Positions 51,718-61,592 of a stretch of DNA of 64,000 nucleotides are shown one piece after another (position 1 is the stretch's first letter; every line of letters starts with the position of its first letter). The stretch is from Thioalkalivibrio thiocyanodenitrificans ARhD 1 (GTDB lineage: Bacteria > Pseudomonadota > Gammaproteobacteria > Ectothiorhodospirales > Ectothiorhodospiraceae). The notes beneath the pieces are model-generated. The model made no database searches. It was not told where the DNA came from and worked only from the letters and a program-made list of their open reading frames with translations. Position numbers and translations under genes: made by a program. The stretch spans positions 3,101,407-3,165,406 of the forward strand of contig NZ_KB900536.1 in the NCBI RefSeq assembly GCF_000378965.1. Direction: 5' to 3'.

Positions 51718-52956
51718 TCATCCGTCGGCGCCGGTCTCCCGCGGTGCCTGTACGCGTTGCTCATCGGGCAGACGCACCTCCTCGGTTCGCCACACCAGCA
51801 GCCACGCCACCGCGGCAGTCGCCACGCCCCAGAACCACATGCCGTTGGTCATCGGAAAGGGCGTGCCGTCCATCGCCGCGCCCAGCCACAGGCCCATGGC
51901 GAAGGCTGCCAGCATCATCAGGAATCCGCAAAGCGCCGAGGCCGCGCCTGCGGCGTAGGGGAACGGCGCCACTGCGCCGCTTTGCCCGCAGGGCTGGTGC
52001 ACGCCGTGGCCGAGCATGAAGAGGTACTGCGGCACCATGATTGCCCAGATCCCATGCACCCCGGCGAGCGCCAGCACCCCGAACGATGTGCCGCCTGCCA
52101 GCGAGAACAGTCCCCCGATGGCCACGGTCTGCCGGACGCCGAACCGGATCAGCAGGCGCCGGCACATGAAGGTGCCGAACAGGTAGGCGGCCGACATGGA
52201 GGCCATCCAGAAGCCGTAAGCGGTGCGCGGCACCCCGTGGATCTCGATGAGCACAAACGGGGATGCCGCCAGGAAGGTGAACAGTCCGCCATAGGTGGCC
52301 GCCGCCAGCAGCGCGAAGGACCAGAAGGCATGCCTGGAAAGGATGTGGCCCCAGATTTTGACCAGCATGGTCGGCTGCAGGGCGCGCGGGTTGGGCTCGC
52401 GCACCGTCTCCTCGAAGCGCAGCACCAGCAGCGCCAGGGTCAGGGCGCCGAACACCGCCAGCATCAGCAGGCTCGCCCGCCACCCGAACGCGTCGGTCAA
52501 AAGGCCGCCCAGCGGTGCGCTCAGGCAGGCGATGACCCCCAGCCCGGAGAAACCCTTGCTCATCACCCGCGCCGCGACCTCCGGGGTATACAGGTCGCGC
52601 ACGATGGCCCGGGCGCACATCACCGACGCCCCCATGGCCGCTCCCTGCACGGCGCGCCAGACGACCAGCTGCATCATCGTGTCGGCGAACGTGCTGGCCA
52701 GGGCGGCCAGGGTGTAGAGGGACAGGCCGACCAGCAGCACCGGACGGCGCCCGAAGCGATCCGACAGCGGCCCCCAGATGAGCTGTGAAGCGCCAAAGGC
52801 GAGCAGCATCGCGCCCAGTGTCAGCTGACCCAGCGCCACGGGGGCATCCAGTTCCGCGGTCATGGTCGGCAGGGCCGGGAGGTAGAGGTCGGTGGTGATC
52901 GGCTGGATGCCGAGCAGCAGGGACAGGATGAGGACGATCAGTCGTGGGGACATCAT
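51718..52956 (-). CDS. Bcr/CflA-type MFS drug transporter
   Basis: The 412-residue protein (ATG 52956 or 52953) has twelve predicted membrane segments and the MFS motif A as GPLSDRFGRRPVLLVG, preceded by the Bcr/CflA signature TTDLYLPALPTM near the N terminus. Motif C-like SAPLGGLLTDAFGWRASL follows. Bcr/CflA proteins export drugs, bicyclomycin or metabolites by proton antiport. It is convergent with the DUF488 gene and stands alone; the upstream 370 bp (52957-53326) show only a GCCGGAGCGCCGGC-type palindrome near 53100. Confidence 0.9.
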   Translation of the reverse strand: MMSPRLIVLILSLLLGIQPITTDLYLPALPTMTAELDAPVALGQLTLGAMLLAFGASQLIWGPLSDRFGRRPVLLVGLSLYTLAALASTFADTMMQLVVWRAVQGAAMGASVMCARAIVRDLYTPEVAARVMSKGFSGLGVIACLSAPLGGLLTDAFGWRASLLMLAVFGALTLALLVLRFEETVREPNPRALQPTMLVKIWGHILSRHAFWSFALLAAATYGGLFTFLAASPFVLIEIHGVPRTAYGFWMASMSAAYLFGTFMCRRLLIRFGVRQTVAIGGLFSLAGGTSFGVLALAGVHGIWAIMVPQYLFMLGHGVHQPCGQSGAVAPFPYAAGAASALCGFLMMLAAFAMGLWLGAAMDGTPFPMTNGMWFWGVATAAVAWLLVWRTEEVRLPDEQRVQAPRETGADG

Positions 52957-53326
52957 GCAGCATTTCGCCGGGTCAGGGCGCAAGGGCGCCGCCCTGTGTC
53001 GCCGGCCGCTCGCACGCTTGCTGGGTGCCCGTCATGATGCCGACAAGGCCGATCCGGCGCCAGTAACCGGAGCTCCGGCAGGTATAGCGTTGAGCGATTG
53101 CCGGAGCGCCGGCATAGAATCGGCCCATTGATCCCGGGCAACCCGTGTACCTTGTCCGGGTGGCCGAACCGGCAGTCTCACGCGGGCCTCGATCTCGCCT
53201 GGCATTGATACGACACCCCTGTTCGGGGATGATCTGTTTCCGGTCGCGCGCGCCTGTCCTGTTTCAGGGTCCCGGCATTCGCGCGGCCCGTGTACTTCAG
53301 CCCGCCGCCGGCACCCGGCCGTTGGC
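52957..53326. other. intergenic region
   Basis: No gene is supported. A GCCGGAGCGCCGGC-like palindrome (about 53099-53112) with a related CTCCGGCAGG just upstream lies in the middle; otherwise nothing recognisable. It probably holds divergent promoters for the MFS gene and the methyltransferase. Confidence 0.45.
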
Positions 53327-54007
53327 ATGACCCCGGGTTGGTCCCTGCGTCTTTGCATGTTGCAAGCACCTGCAATCCTTGAATGCGCACTCTGTGGCCG
53401 TGGCGCGATCGGGCACGCCGCGGATCGCCGGCGCCGTTTCTTCCGCTGCCGGAACTGCGGACTGGTGTTTGCCGATCCGGCCACGCATCCGCATGCGGCC
53501 GCCGAGCGCGCCACCTACGACCTGCACGAGAACGACCCGGCGGATCCCCGCTACCGGGCCTTTCTTGCGCGTCTGTCCGGGCCGCTGCTGCAGCACCTGC
53601 GGCCGGGCATGGAGGGGCTCGATTACGGCTGCGGGCCGGGGCCGGCACTGTCCGTGATGCTGGAAGAGGCGGGCATGCGCATGGCCCTCTACGATCCCTT
53701 TTACGCACCGGACATGGCCGTCCTGGAGCGCCGCTATGATTTTGTGACCTGCACGGAAGTGGTGGAGCACTTCCACCGCCCGGCCGCGGACTGGACGCGG
53801 TTGGCCGGTCTGCTGCGCCCCGGCGGTCGGCTCGGGGTGATGACCCGCATGGTGCCCGAGGACCGGGCGTTTCATCGGTGGCATTACAAGAACGATCCGA
53901 CTCATGTGGCTTTCTACAGCCCGCGGGTGATGGCGTGGCTGGCCGGACACCTGGGCCTGGAGATCGACCTGATGGAAGGCGACGTGGTGCTGATGCGCAG
54001 GCCCTGA
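53327..54007 (+). CDS. SAM-dependent methyltransferase with N-terminal zinc ribbon
   Basis: The 226-residue protein (ATG 53327; ATG 53357 would begin MLQAPAILECALCG) starts with a CALC...CRNC zinc ribbon, then a class I methyltransferase: GLDYGCGPGPALSVMLEEAG (motif I, about residue 92), the acidic ALYDPFY, DFVTCTEVVEHFHRP, and GLLRPGGRLGVM. The zinc-ribbon plus methyltransferase layout occurs in several protein or sugar methyltransferases of the ubiE/COQ5-like group. It precedes sdaA by 72 bp on the same strand. Confidence 0.87.
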   Translation: MTPGWSLRLCMLQAPAILECALCGRGAIGHAADRRRRFFRCRNCGLVFADPATHPHAAAERATYDLHENDPADPRYRAFLARLSGPLLQHLRPGMEGLDYGCGPGPALSVMLEEAGMRMALYDPFYAPDMAVLERRYDFVTCTEVVEHFHRPAADWTRLAGLLRPGGRLGVMTRMVPEDRAFHRWHYKNDPTHVAFYSPRVMAWLAGHLGLEIDLMEGDVVLMRRP

Positions 54008-54079
54008 CGGTGCCATTGCCCAAACCCCGCGCCGCGTTTACAGTCGATCCACACTTTCATCTCCCGGCAGAGGTACCCG

Positions 54080-55459
54080 ATGTTCATCAGCGTGCTCGAA
54101 CTGTTCAAGATCGGCATCGGGCCGTCCAGTTCCCACACCATGGGGCCCATGGTGGCCGCGGCCGCCTTCGCGCTCCGGGCACGTGAGTGGCTCGCCACGC
54201 ATGGGGGCAACGCAGAGGTGTCCCTGCGCTGCACCCTCAAGGGCTCACTGGCCTACACGGGGCTGGGGCATGGAACGGACCGGGCCGTGGCGCTGGGTTT
54301 CCATGGCCACACCCCCCGGGGCGTGTCGGACCAGGACGTGGATGCCCTGGTGCAGTCGATCTGGCAGACCCGTGTCATTCCGATCGGCGGCGGGGAGGCC
54401 ATCCGCTTCTCACCCGGGACCGATATCGTCTTCGACCGGGGCGAGCCATTGCCGGAACACCCCAATGGCATGATCTTCGAACTGCGCGATCGATCGGGCG
54501 AGGTGCTGCTCTCGGAGACCAGTTTCTCCATCGGCGGCGGATTCGTCAGCACGCTGGAGGAGATTCACCGCCTGGTGGCACCGCTGTCCATGGAGTCGAC
54601 CGACGCATGCCCCTGGGGATTCGACTCGGCCCGCGAGATGCTGCGCATGGCTGAGCAGAGCGGTCTGTCCATTGCCGCCATGAAGCGCGCCAATGAGTTG
54701 GCCGTGATGACCGGGACGGCCCTTGATGAGGGCCTGGACGCCATCTGGGAGGCCATGCGGCGATGTATCCACACGGGCCTGGCGGCGGAAGGGGTCCTGC
54801 CCGGCGGGCTGGAGCTTTCCCGGCGCGCAAGGGCACTGCATGAACAGCTCGTGGACAACCCGAACGACGCCACGGTCAACGACTGGCTGTGCGCCTACGC
54901 CATGGCGGTGAATGAGGAGAACGCGGCCGGCCACATGGTGGTGACGGCCCCCACGAACGGCGCGGCCGGTGTGATCCCGGCGGTGCTCTACCGTTTCGTG
55001 CATGACGAAGGCGGCACCGTCGATCAGGCGCGTGAGTTCCTGCTCACCGCGGCCGCCATCGGGGGTCTGATCAAGCATCGGAGTTCCATCTCCGGCGCGG
55101 AGGTGGGTTGCCAGGGGGAGGTGGGCTCGGCCGCCGCCATGGCGGCGGCAGGCCTGTGCGCGGTGCGCGGGGGCAGCCCGAAACAGATCGAGAACGCCGC
55201 GGAGATCGCCCTGGAACATCATCTGGGCATGACCTGCGACCCGGTCCAGGGTCTGGTGCAGGTGCCGTGTATCGAGCGCAATGCCTTCGGTGCCATCAAG
55301 GCCTACAGCGCCGCGTCACTGGCGCTGCATGGCAGCGGAGAGCATTTCATGCCCCTGGACAACTGCATCGCCGCCATGAAGCAGACCGGTCAGGAGATGT
55401 CGTCCAAGTTCAAGGAAACGGCACTGGGCGGTCTGGCCGTGAGCATCACCGAGTGCTGA
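54080..55459 (+). CDS. sdaA: L-serine ammonia-lyase
   Basis: The 459-residue protein begins [19 protein letters not shown], the SSSHT substrate motif of iron-sulfur L-serine dehydratases, and contains the cysteine positions [26 protein letters not shown] and [10 protein letters not shown] that bind the 4Fe-4S cluster. It deaminates serine to pyruvate and ammonia. Length and motif order match single-chain SdaA. It is followed 49 bp later by tag on the same strand and preceded by the methyltransferase. Confidence 0.96.
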   Translation: MFISVLELFKIGIGPSSSHTMGPMVAAAAFALRAREWLATHGGNAEVSLRCTLKGSLAYTGLGHGTDRAVALGFHGHTPRGVSDQDVDALVQSIWQTRVIPIGGGEAIRFSPGTDIVFDRGEPLPEHPNGMIFELRDRSGEVLLSETSFSIGGGFVSTLEEIHRLVAPLSMESTDACPWGFDSAREMLRMAEQSGLSIAAMKRANELAVMTGTALDEGLDAIWEAMRRCIHTGLAAEGVLPGGLELSRRARALHEQLVDNPNDATVNDWLCAYAMAVNEENAAGHMVVTAPTNGAAGVIPAVLYRFVHDEGGTVDQAREFLLTAAAIGGLIKHRSSISGAEVGCQGEVGSAAAMAAAGLCAVRGGSPKQIENAAEIALEHHLGMTCDPVQGLVQVPCIERNAFGAIKAYSAASLALHGSGEHFMPLDNCIAAMKQTGQEMSSKFKETALGGLAVSITEC

Positions 55460-55508
55460 CGGTGTCCGTGAGGGCTGCCGTGTCGGTGAGCGCCCGCCGG
55501 GTGGATAC

Positions 55509-56105
55509 ATGAGCGACAGCGATGCCCGCTGTCCCTGGTGTCTCGGATTTCCCGAATATGTCCGGTATCACGACGAGGAATGGGGTGTGCCGAGCTTCGA
55601 CGAGCGGCACCTGTTCGAGATGCTGATCCTCGAAGGTGCCCAGGCGGGTCTCTCCTGGGCCACCATCCTCAGAAAGCGTGAAAACTACCGCAAGGCCTTC
55701 GATGGTTTCGACGCGGAGCGCATGGCGCGTTACACGCCCGAACGCATCGAGCGCCTGCTGGCCGACCCCGGTATCGTGCGCAACCGCCTCAAGGTGCAGG
55801 CCGCCGTGGGCAATGCCCGGGCGGTGCTCCGGCTCAGGGAGGACGGGCACGCGCTGGCGGACTACCTCTGGCGTTACGTGGACGGACGTCCCGTCATCCA
55901 TCACTTCACCACGCTGTCCGAGGTCCCCGCCTCCACGCCGCTTTCCGACATCATGAGCCGGGACCTGAAGAAGCGCGGCTTCCGCTTTGTCGGCAGCACC
56001 ATCTGTTACGCCTTCATGCAGGCAGTGGGCATGGTGAACGATCACCTGGTCCGCTGCCCCCGGCACCGCGTGCTGAACCGTGGCTGGAAAAGGCGTAAGG
56101 GGTAA
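55509..56105 (+). CDS. tag: DNA-3-methyladenine glycosylase I
   Basis: The 198-residue protein carries the Tag zinc ligands and base pocket: CPWC at the start, YHDEEWG, and near the C terminus HLVRCPRH, with the catalytic WATILRKRENYRKAF region between. It removes 3-methyladenine from DNA. The last codons (KRRKG) and the stop TAA at 56103-56105 fall inside a heptameric tandem repeat (56095-56122), so the C terminus has been shaped by the repeat. It directly precedes the IS256 element. Confidence 0.95.
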   Translation: MSDSDARCPWCLGFPEYVRYHDEEWGVPSFDERHLFEMLILEGAQAGLSWATILRKRENYRKAFDGFDAERMARYTPERIERLLADPGIVRNRLKVQAAVGNARAVLRLREDGHALADYLWRYVDGRPVIHHFTTLSEVPASTPLSDIMSRDLKKRGFRFVGSTICYAFMQAVGMVNDHLVRCPRHRVLNRGWKRRKG

Positions 56106-56122
56106 GGCGTAAGGCGGAAGGC
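56095..56122. repeat. heptameric tandem repeat, GTAAGGC type
   Basis: Four heptads (GTAAGGG, GTAAGGC, GTAAGGC, GGAAGGC) that encode the end and stop codon of tag. See the other heptad arrays at 57455, 58278 and 61593. Confidence 0.85.
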
Positions 56123-56131
56123 ATTATCAGG

Positions 56132-57440
56132 GACTGTAATTAAATCTGTGTAACTGCTTGTTTCTGTTTATGGTAGCTGAAACGGGAGGCAAGCAGATGC
56201 AAGAACAAGAGAAGAAGGAGTTGGCGGCGCGCCTGGCCAAGGGGATCAAGACGGAGAAGGATCTCAGTGATTTCAGCGCTGAGCTGATGAAGCTGGTGGT
56301 GGAAACCGCGCTGGGCGCGGAGATGGAGGCGCACCTGGGCTATGCCAAGCACGACCCGGCTGGGCACCACAGCGGCAACAGTCGCAACGGATTCAGCCGC
56401 AAGACGCTCAAGGGCAGTCACGGGGAGGTCGAGATTGCCACGCCCCGGGATCGCAACGGCAGCTTCGAGCCGCGGCTGGTGGGCAAGGGCCAGACGCGGC
56501 TGACACAGTTTGATGATCAGATCCTGGCGCTCTATGCCCGGGGCATGAGCACGCGCGACATTGTCTCGGCCTTTGAGCAGATGTACGGGGCGCAAGTGTC
56601 TGCGAACCTGGTCTCGCGGGTCACCGAGGCGGTGATCGAGCAGGTTGAGGCCTGGCAGAACCGGGTGCTCGACGAGGTCTATCCCATTGTTTTTCTGGAT
56701 TGTGTGGTGCTCAAGGTGCGCCAGGACCGGCGCATGGTGAATAAATCGATGTACCTGGCGCTGGGCATCAACACCGAGGGCGAGAAGGAGTTGCTGGGGC
56801 TGTGGCTGGCCGAAACCGAGGGGGCGAAGTTCTGGCTCTCGGTGCTCACCGAGCTTCAGAACCGGGGGGTCAAGGAGATCTTCATCGCCTGCGTGGACGG
56901 GCTGAGCGGCTTCCCCGATGCCATCGAGGCGGCCTTCCCCCATGCGCGGGTGCAGCTGTGCATGGTGCACATGGTGAGAAACAGCGTGCGCTACGTCTCC
57001 TGGAAGGAGCGCAAGGCGGTGTGCCGGGACCTGCGCCAGATCTACCACAGCGCGAGCGCCGAGCAGGCCGAGGCGCAGCTTGCTGCCTTTGAGGCCGTCT
57101 GGGGCGAGCGCTATCCCAGCATTGGGCCGATCTGGCGCCGGCACTGGGCACAGGTGATCCCGCTGTTTGATTATCCGCCCGAGATCCGCAAGGTGACCTA
57201 CACCACCAACGCCATCGAATCGCTCAACAGCGTCATCCGCAAGGCCACCAAGAACCGGCGTGTCTTCCCCAGCGATGCCTCGGCGATGAAGGTGGTATTC
57301 TTGGCCGTGCAGAGCGCCTCAAAGCGCTGGACCCGGCCCATCCAGAACTGGAAGGCCGCCATGCATCGATTCGAAATCGAACATGGCGAGCGAATCCGGG
57401 CCACTCAGGGATAGGCAGTTACACAAAAAGAATTACAGAC
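56132..57440 (+). mobile_element. IS256-family insertion sequence
   Basis: A complete element carrying one transposase gene, bounded by imperfect terminal inverted repeats; 21 of the first 25 end positions agree (left starts GACTGTAATT at 56132, right ends with its match at 57440, and both contain TGTGTAACTGC). Flanks show no target-site duplication. It lies between two heptad arrays of different type. Confidence 0.85.
56197..57414 (+). CDS. IS256-family transposase
   Basis: The 405-residue protein (ATG 56197, with GGGAGGC upstream) is full length for the family. The catalytic DDE residues are recognisable in order: Asp in VFLDCVVLKV (about 170), Asp in FIACVDGLSGFPD (about 232) and Glu in TNAIESLNS (about 341), with the family C(2)H and mutator-type helices (CMVHMVRNSVRYVSWKERK) between. 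It mobilises the element by a DDE mechanism. No frameshift or stop is present, so the copy appears intact. Confidence 0.96.
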   Translation: MQEQEKKELAARLAKGIKTEKDLSDFSAELMKLVVETALGAEMEAHLGYAKHDPAGHHSGNSRNGFSRKTLKGSHGEVEIATPRDRNGSFEPRLVGKGQTRLTQFDDQILALYARGMSTRDIVSAFEQMYGAQVSANLVSRVTEAVIEQVEAWQNRVLDEVYPIVFLDCVVLKVRQDRRMVNKSMYLALGINTEGEKELLGLWLAETEGAKFWLSVLTELQNRGVKEIFIACVDGLSGFPDAIEAAFPHARVQLCMVHMVRNSVRYVSWKERKAVCRDLRQIYHSASAEQAEAQLAAFEAVWGERYPSIGPIWRRHWAQVIPLFDYPPEIRKVTYTTNAIESLNSVIRKATKNRRVFPSDASAMKVVFLAVQSASKRWTRPIQNWKAAMHRFEIEHGERIRATQG

Positions 57441-57454
57441 TCCTACACTCTGGG

Positions 57455-57524
57455 TTCATCCTTCATCCTTCATCCTTCATCCTTCATCCTTCATCCTTCA
57501 TCCTTCATCCTTCATCCTTCATTC
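57455..57524. repeat. heptameric tandem repeat, TTCATCC type
   Basis: Nine perfect TTCATCC units (57455-57517) and one variant (TTCATTC), ending 5 bp before the pgeF start. The complement (GGATGAA) is the unit found at 61593. Confidence 0.95.
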
Positions 57525-57529
57525 TTTCT

Positions 57530-58264
57530 ATGACGCCCATGGATTTCATCATCCCCGACTGGCCTGCTCCGCCCTCCATCGGCGCCGCTTCCACCACCCG
57601 GCAGGGAGGCGTGAGCGTCGCGCCCTTCGACAGCTTCAATCTGGCGGGACACGTGGGTGACGCACCGGAGGCCGTGGCGGCCAACAGGGCGCTCCTCGTG
57701 AAATCTCTGGCACTGCCTGCCGAACCCGTCTGGCTCAGCCAGATGCACGACACCACCGTGGTGGATGCGGGGCACAGTGAGCCTGGGGTGGAGGCCGATG
57801 CCTCGGTGGCGTTCGGGCCGGATGTCGTGTGTGCGGTGATGACCGCCGACTGCCTGCCGGTCCTGTTGTGCCACGAACGGGGTGACCGGGTGGGGGTGGT
57901 TCATGCGGGGTGGCGAGGGCTTTCCACCGGTGTGCTGGAGGCCGCGGTGCGGGCACTGGGTGGCGGTGACGGACTCATGGCGTGGCTGGGGCCGGCTATC
58001 GGACCCGAGGCCTTTCAGGTGGGCGGCGAAGTGCGCGAGGCGTTCCTGGATCGTGATCCCGGCGCGGCCATCGCCTTCCAGCCCGACGGCGAACGCTGGC
58101 TTGCGGATCTCTACACCCTGGCCCGGCGCAGGCTGGCGGCCCGCGGGGTGACAACGGTCTACGGTGGCGGATGGTGCACGTTCAGCGATGCGCGGCGTTT
58201 CTTTTCCTACCGGCGCGAGCCGCGCACCGGCCGCATGGCCAGCCTGATCTGGATCAGGCGGTAA
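57530..58264 (+). CDS. pgeF: purine nucleoside phosphorylase PgeF / laccase-domain protein
   Basis: The 244-residue protein (ATG 57530; ATG 57539 is possible) has the PgeF/YfiH layout: STTRQGGVS near the N terminus, LSQMHDTTVV with the first metal histidine, the cysteine in MTADCLPVLLC and the histidine in VVHAGWRGL. These form the zinc site of this peptidoglycan-editing/purine-nucleoside family. The leader directly upstream is only TTCATCC repeats, so there is no Shine-Dalgarno; translation may start from unstructured pyrimidine-rich sequence or from an upstream frame. Confidence 0.92.
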   Translation: MTPMDFIIPDWPAPPSIGAASTTRQGGVSVAPFDSFNLAGHVGDAPEAVAANRALLVKSLALPAEPVWLSQMHDTTVVDAGHSEPGVEADASVAFGPDVVCAVMTADCLPVLLCHERGDRVGVVHAGWRGLSTGVLEAAVRALGGGDGLMAWLGPAIGPEAFQVGGEVREAFLDRDPGAAIAFQPDGERWLADLYTLARRRLAARGVTTVYGGGWCTFSDARRFFSYRREPRTGRMASLIWIRR

Positions 58265-58277
58265 AGGCGGGGGCAAG

Positions 58278-58350
58278 TTCAAAGTTCAAGGTTCAAAGTT
58301 CAAAGGGAGGATGGCCGGCCACCCTTGAACTTTGAACTTTGAATCTTGAA
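58278..58350. repeat. heptameric inverted arrays forming a hairpin before clpB
   Basis: Four TTCAAAG-type heptads (58278-58305) and four CTTTGAA-type heptads (58323-58350) are reverse complements, giving a 28-bp imperfect stem with a 17-nt loop. It could terminate pgeF transcription, and its last unit supplies the clpB -35. Confidence 0.85.
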
Positions 58351-58372
58351 TTCCCGCCAGCACCACCCATGT
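58345..58372 (+). promoter_or_regulatory. sigma-32-like heat-shock promoter of clpB
   Basis: CTTGAA at 58345-58350, 14 bp, then ACCCATGT (58365-58372), close to CTTGAAA-N11-16-CCCCATNT. The -35 is the last heptad unit of the preceding hairpin. Confidence 0.55.
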
Positions 58373-58412
58373 TTAGGGGTATTGCCACAGTTGCCCTGCG
58401 AGAATTCAATCG

Positions 58413-60989
58413 ATGCGAATGGACAAACTTACCAGCAAGTTCCAGATGGCCCTCCAGGATGCGCATTCCCTGGCGGTGGGCCGCGACCACCAGATGATCG
58501 AACCGGTGCATCTGATGATCGCGCTGCTGGATCAGGAAGGCGGCACGGTCCGCCATGTGCTGGCCCAGGCCGGTGCGAACATCAACCTGCTGCGCTCCCA
58601 GCTGGGCGAGGCCCTCGAACGTCTGCCGAGCGTCGAGGGGGCGGCCGGCGAGCTGCACATCTCCAATGATCTGGGACGCCTGCTCAATCTTTGTGACAAG
58701 GCGGCCCAGAAGCGCAAGGACCAGTTCATCTCGTCGGAACTGTTTGTGCTGGCGGCGCTGGAGGACAGAGGTGTCCTGGGCGATTTGCTCAAGAAGGCCG
58801 GCGCCGACAGGCAGTCTGTGGAAAAATCCATCGAGGAGATGCGCGGGGGACAGAAGATCGACGACCCCAACGCCGAGGAACAGCGGCAGGCGCTCGAGAA
58901 GTACACCATCGACCTGACCGAGCGGGCCGAGCAGGGCAAGCTGGATCCGGTGATCGGCCGTGACGACGAGATCCGCCGCGCGATTCAGGTTCTGCAGCGG
59001 CGCACCAAGAACAATCCGGTGCTCATCGGCGAACCGGGGGTGGGCAAGACCGCCATCGTGGAGGGTCTGGCCCAGCGCATCATCAACGGTGAAGTGCCCG
59101 AGGGCCTCAAGGACAGGCGGCTGTTGTCGCTGGACATGGGCGCACTCATCGCCGGTGCCAAGTTCCGGGGCGAGTTCGAGGAGCGCCTGAAGGCGGTGCT
59201 CAATGACCTGTCCAAGCAGGAAGGGCGCATCATTCTGTTCATCGATGAGATCCACACCATGGTGGGCGCAGGCAAGGCCGAGGGTGCCATGGATGCGGGC
59301 AATATGCTGAAGCCCGCCCTGTCCCGCGGCGAGTTGCACTGCATCGGCGCTACCACACTGGATGAGTACCGCAAGTACATCGAGAAGGACGCGGCGCTGG
59401 AGCGCCGTTTCCAGAAGGTGCTGGTGGACGAGCCTACGGTGGAGGACACCATTGCCATCCTGCGGGGCCTGAAGGAACGCTACGAGGTGCACCACGGCGT
59501 CGACATCACCGACCCGGCCATCGTCGCCGCGGCCATGCTCTCCCACCGCTACATCACCGACCGCCAGCTGCCGGACAAGGCCATCGATCTCATTGACGAG
59601 GCCGCCAGCCGCATCCGCATGGAGATCGACTCCAAGCCCGAGGAGATGGACCGCCTGGACCGGCGCCTGATTCAGCTCAAGATCGAGCGTGAGGCGCTGA
59701 AGAAGGAATCCGACGAGGCCTCCCGCAAGCGCCTGGATACCCTGGAAGAGGAGATTGACAAGCTCGAGCGCGAGTTTGCCGATCTGGACGAGATCTGGAA
59801 GGCGGAGAAGGCGGCTCTCTCCGGCACCGCCCACGTCAAGGAGGAGCTGGAGCGCGCGCGACTGGAACTGGAAACGGCGCGTCGCGCCGGTGATCTGACG
59901 CGCATGTCGGAGCTTCAGTACGGGCGGATTCCGGAGCTCGAAAAGCAGTTGGATATGGCCTCCCGGGCGGAGATGCACGAGATGCGTCTGTTGCGCAACA
60001 AGGTGAGCGACGAGGAGATCGCCGAGGTGGTCTCCCGCTGGACCGGCATCCCTGTCTCCAAGATGCTGGAAGGCGAACGCGAGAAGCTCCTGCGCATGGA
60101 AGAGGCGATCACCAGGCGGGTGGTCGGCCAGGACGAGGCGGTGAAGGCCGTCTCCGACGCCATACGCCGGTCCCGTGCCGGTCTGTCGGATCCGCGCCGC
60201 CCCAACGGCTCATTCCTGTTCCTGGGCCCCACGGGTGTCGGCAAGACGGAGCTGACCAAGGCCCTGGCGGGATTCCTGTTCGACACCGAGGAGGCCATGG
60301 TTCGCATCGACATGTCCGAGTTCATGGAGAAGCATTCCGTGGCCCGGCTGATCGGCGCCCCCCCCGGCTACGTAGGCTACGAGGAAGGCGGGTATCTGAC
60401 CGAGGCGGTTCGCCGCAAGCCCTACAGCGTCATCCTGCTTGATGAGGTCGAGAAGGCCCACCCGGATGTATTCAACGTGCTGCTGCAGGTCCTCGACGAC
60501 GGGCGTCTCACCGACGGGCAGGGCCGCACCGTCGACTTCAGGAACACGGTCATCGTGATGACCTCCAATCTGGGTTCCCAGATCATTCAGGAGATGGCGG
60601 GTGAGGAGCACTATGCCGAGATGAAACAGGCGGTCATGGAGGTGGTCGGCAGCCACTTCCGCCCGGAGTTCATCAACCGGGTTGACGAGGTGGTGGTGTT
60701 CCATCCCCTGGGCCGCGAGCAGATCCGCGCCATCACCGGCATTCAGCTGGACGACCTGCGTCGCCGCATGGCCGAACGGGATCTGGAACTGGAAGTCTCC
60801 CAGGCCGCCCTGGATCGCCTGGGCGAGGCGGGTTTCGACCCCGTATACGGGGCGCGGCCGCTCAAGCGCGCCATCCAGCACCAGGTGGAGAACCCGCTGG
60901 CCCAGGCCATCCTGTCCGGTCAGTTCCTGCCCGGCGACACCGTGCACGTGGACGTGGCCGGCGACGGGCTGAACTTCTCCAAAGGATGA
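58413..60989 (+). CDS. clpB: ATP-dependent chaperone ClpB
   Basis: The 858-residue protein is full length. Order: N domain ([20 protein letters not shown]), AAA+ module 1 with Walker A GEPGVGKT at 206-213 and [12 protein letters not shown], a long coiled-coil middle domain of charged helices (about 400-530) that marks ClpB rather than ClpA, and AAA+ module 2 with [12 protein letters not shown] near 604 and [14 protein letters not shown]. With DnaK it disaggregates proteins. Sigma-32-like control is supported by the upstream element. Start ATG 58413. Confidence 0.98.
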   Translation: MRMDKLTSKFQMALQDAHSLAVGRDHQMIEPVHLMIALLDQEGGTVRHVLAQAGANINLLRSQLGEALERLPSVEGAAGELHISNDLGRLLNLCDKAAQKRKDQFISSELFVLAALEDRGVLGDLLKKAGADRQSVEKSIEEMRGGQKIDDPNAEEQRQALEKYTIDLTERAEQGKLDPVIGRDDEIRRAIQVLQRRTKNNPVLIGEPGVGKTAIVEGLAQRIINGEVPEGLKDRRLLSLDMGALIAGAKFRGEFEERLKAVLNDLSKQEGRIILFIDEIHTMVGAGKAEGAMDAGNMLKPALSRGELHCIGATTLDEYRKYIEKDAALERRFQKVLVDEPTVEDTIAILRGLKERYEVHHGVDITDPAIVAAAMLSHRYITDRQLPDKAIDLIDEAASRIRMEIDSKPEEMDRLDRRLIQLKIEREALKKESDEASRKRLDTLEEEIDKLEREFADLDEIWKAEKAALSGTAHVKEELERARLELETARRAGDLTRMSELQYGRIPELEKQLDMASRAEMHEMRLLRNKVSDEEIAEVVSRWTGIPVSKMLEGEREKLLRMEEAITRRVVGQDEAVKAVSDAIRRSRAGLSDPRRPNGSFLFLGPTGVGKTELTKALAGFLFDTEEAMVRIDMSEFMEKHSVARLIGAPPGYVGYEEGGYLTEAVRRKPYSVILLDEVEKAHPDVFNVLLQVLDDGRLTDGQGRTVDFRNTVIVMTSNLGSQIIQEMAGEEHYAEMKQAVMEVVGSHFRPEFINRVDEVVVFHPLGREQIRAITGIQLDDLRRRMAERDLELEVSQAALDRLGEAGFDPVYGARPLKRAIQHQVENPLAQAILSGQFLPGDTVHVDVAGDGLNFSKG

Positions 60990-61001
60990 TTCCTGCGCCA
61001 T

Positions 61002-61117
61002 AAAGCCTGACCGCCAAGGGCGCGAAGGTCTGCGCCCGGAACGCGAAGAAGATCGCTTCCGCAGGAGTATACTTTGCGCCCTTCGCGCATGCCTTCGCGT
61101 CCCGCGCGGTCAGCTTT
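61002..61117. repeat. long imperfect inverted repeat after clpB
   Basis: Arms of about 48 nt (61002-61050 and 61070-61117) share TGACCGC...GCGAAGG...GCG...GCGAAG in inverted order, around a 19-nt loop. It starts 13 bp after the clpB stop and is probably its terminator or an RNA-stability element. The rest of 60990-61294 holds no gene. Confidence 0.7.
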
Positions 61118-61294
61118 CGGCATGACAGGTTGGGGTGAGGAACGAACCCCAACGTGGGGTCGCACGGGAAATCCGCCCCCGTCGGGATACGCGTTGCTGA
61201 CCTCGACCTGCACCACGAAGCAAAGGTGAATTCGGCCGCCGAAGGCGTTCTGTATTAGACTCCCCCGACACATCTTCATACGGGAGTTCCTCTC

Positions 61295-61585
61295 ATGAGC
61301 GACGCATTGCAGTTGTCCGGAGAGCTGGTGCAGAAGCTGCAGGATGCACTGGCCGAGAATGATCCACGCTGTCGGGATCCCCTGGTGGCCACACAGTACC
61401 TGGGGGCGGTCATGGGCTTCATGCTGGCCAGCCAGCCCATTCCGGAGGACCAGAAGCGCGAGTACCTGGAACAGCTCACCGGCTTCATCCGGCACGTATT
61501 CGATGACGTGGCGGCCCAGCAGCAGCGCCCGGCAGCCCCCCCGCCCCAGGAGGCGTCCGGCGTATGGAAGCCGGGGGACGCGTGA
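61295..61585 (+). CDS. small conserved hypothetical protein
   Basis: A 96-residue cytoplasmic protein beginning MSDALQLSGELVQKLQD, with predicted helices (ALAENDPRCRDPLVATQYLG, EDQKREYLEQLTGFIRHVF) and a Pro/Gln-rich tail (RPAAPPPQEASG). No family is recognised. It lies between the clpB 3' repeat and a heptad array whose GGATGAA unit begins 8 bp after the stop. Confidence 0.7.
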   Translation: MSDALQLSGELVQKLQDALAENDPRCRDPLVATQYLGAVMGFMLASQPIPEDQKREYLEQLTGFIRHVFDDVAAQQQRPAAPPPQEASGVWKPGDA

Positions 61586-61592
61586 TTGGGAA

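Noticed and set aside
56132-57440. Target-site duplication of the IS256 element
   Set aside because: The flanking 8 bp on the two sides differ.
57455-57524. CRISPR-like array
   Set aside because: Units are 7 bp with no spacers and no cas genes; it is a simple tandem repeat.
58293-59978. 561-codon minus-strand open frame opposite clpB
   Set aside because: Shadow of clpB with no signature of its own.
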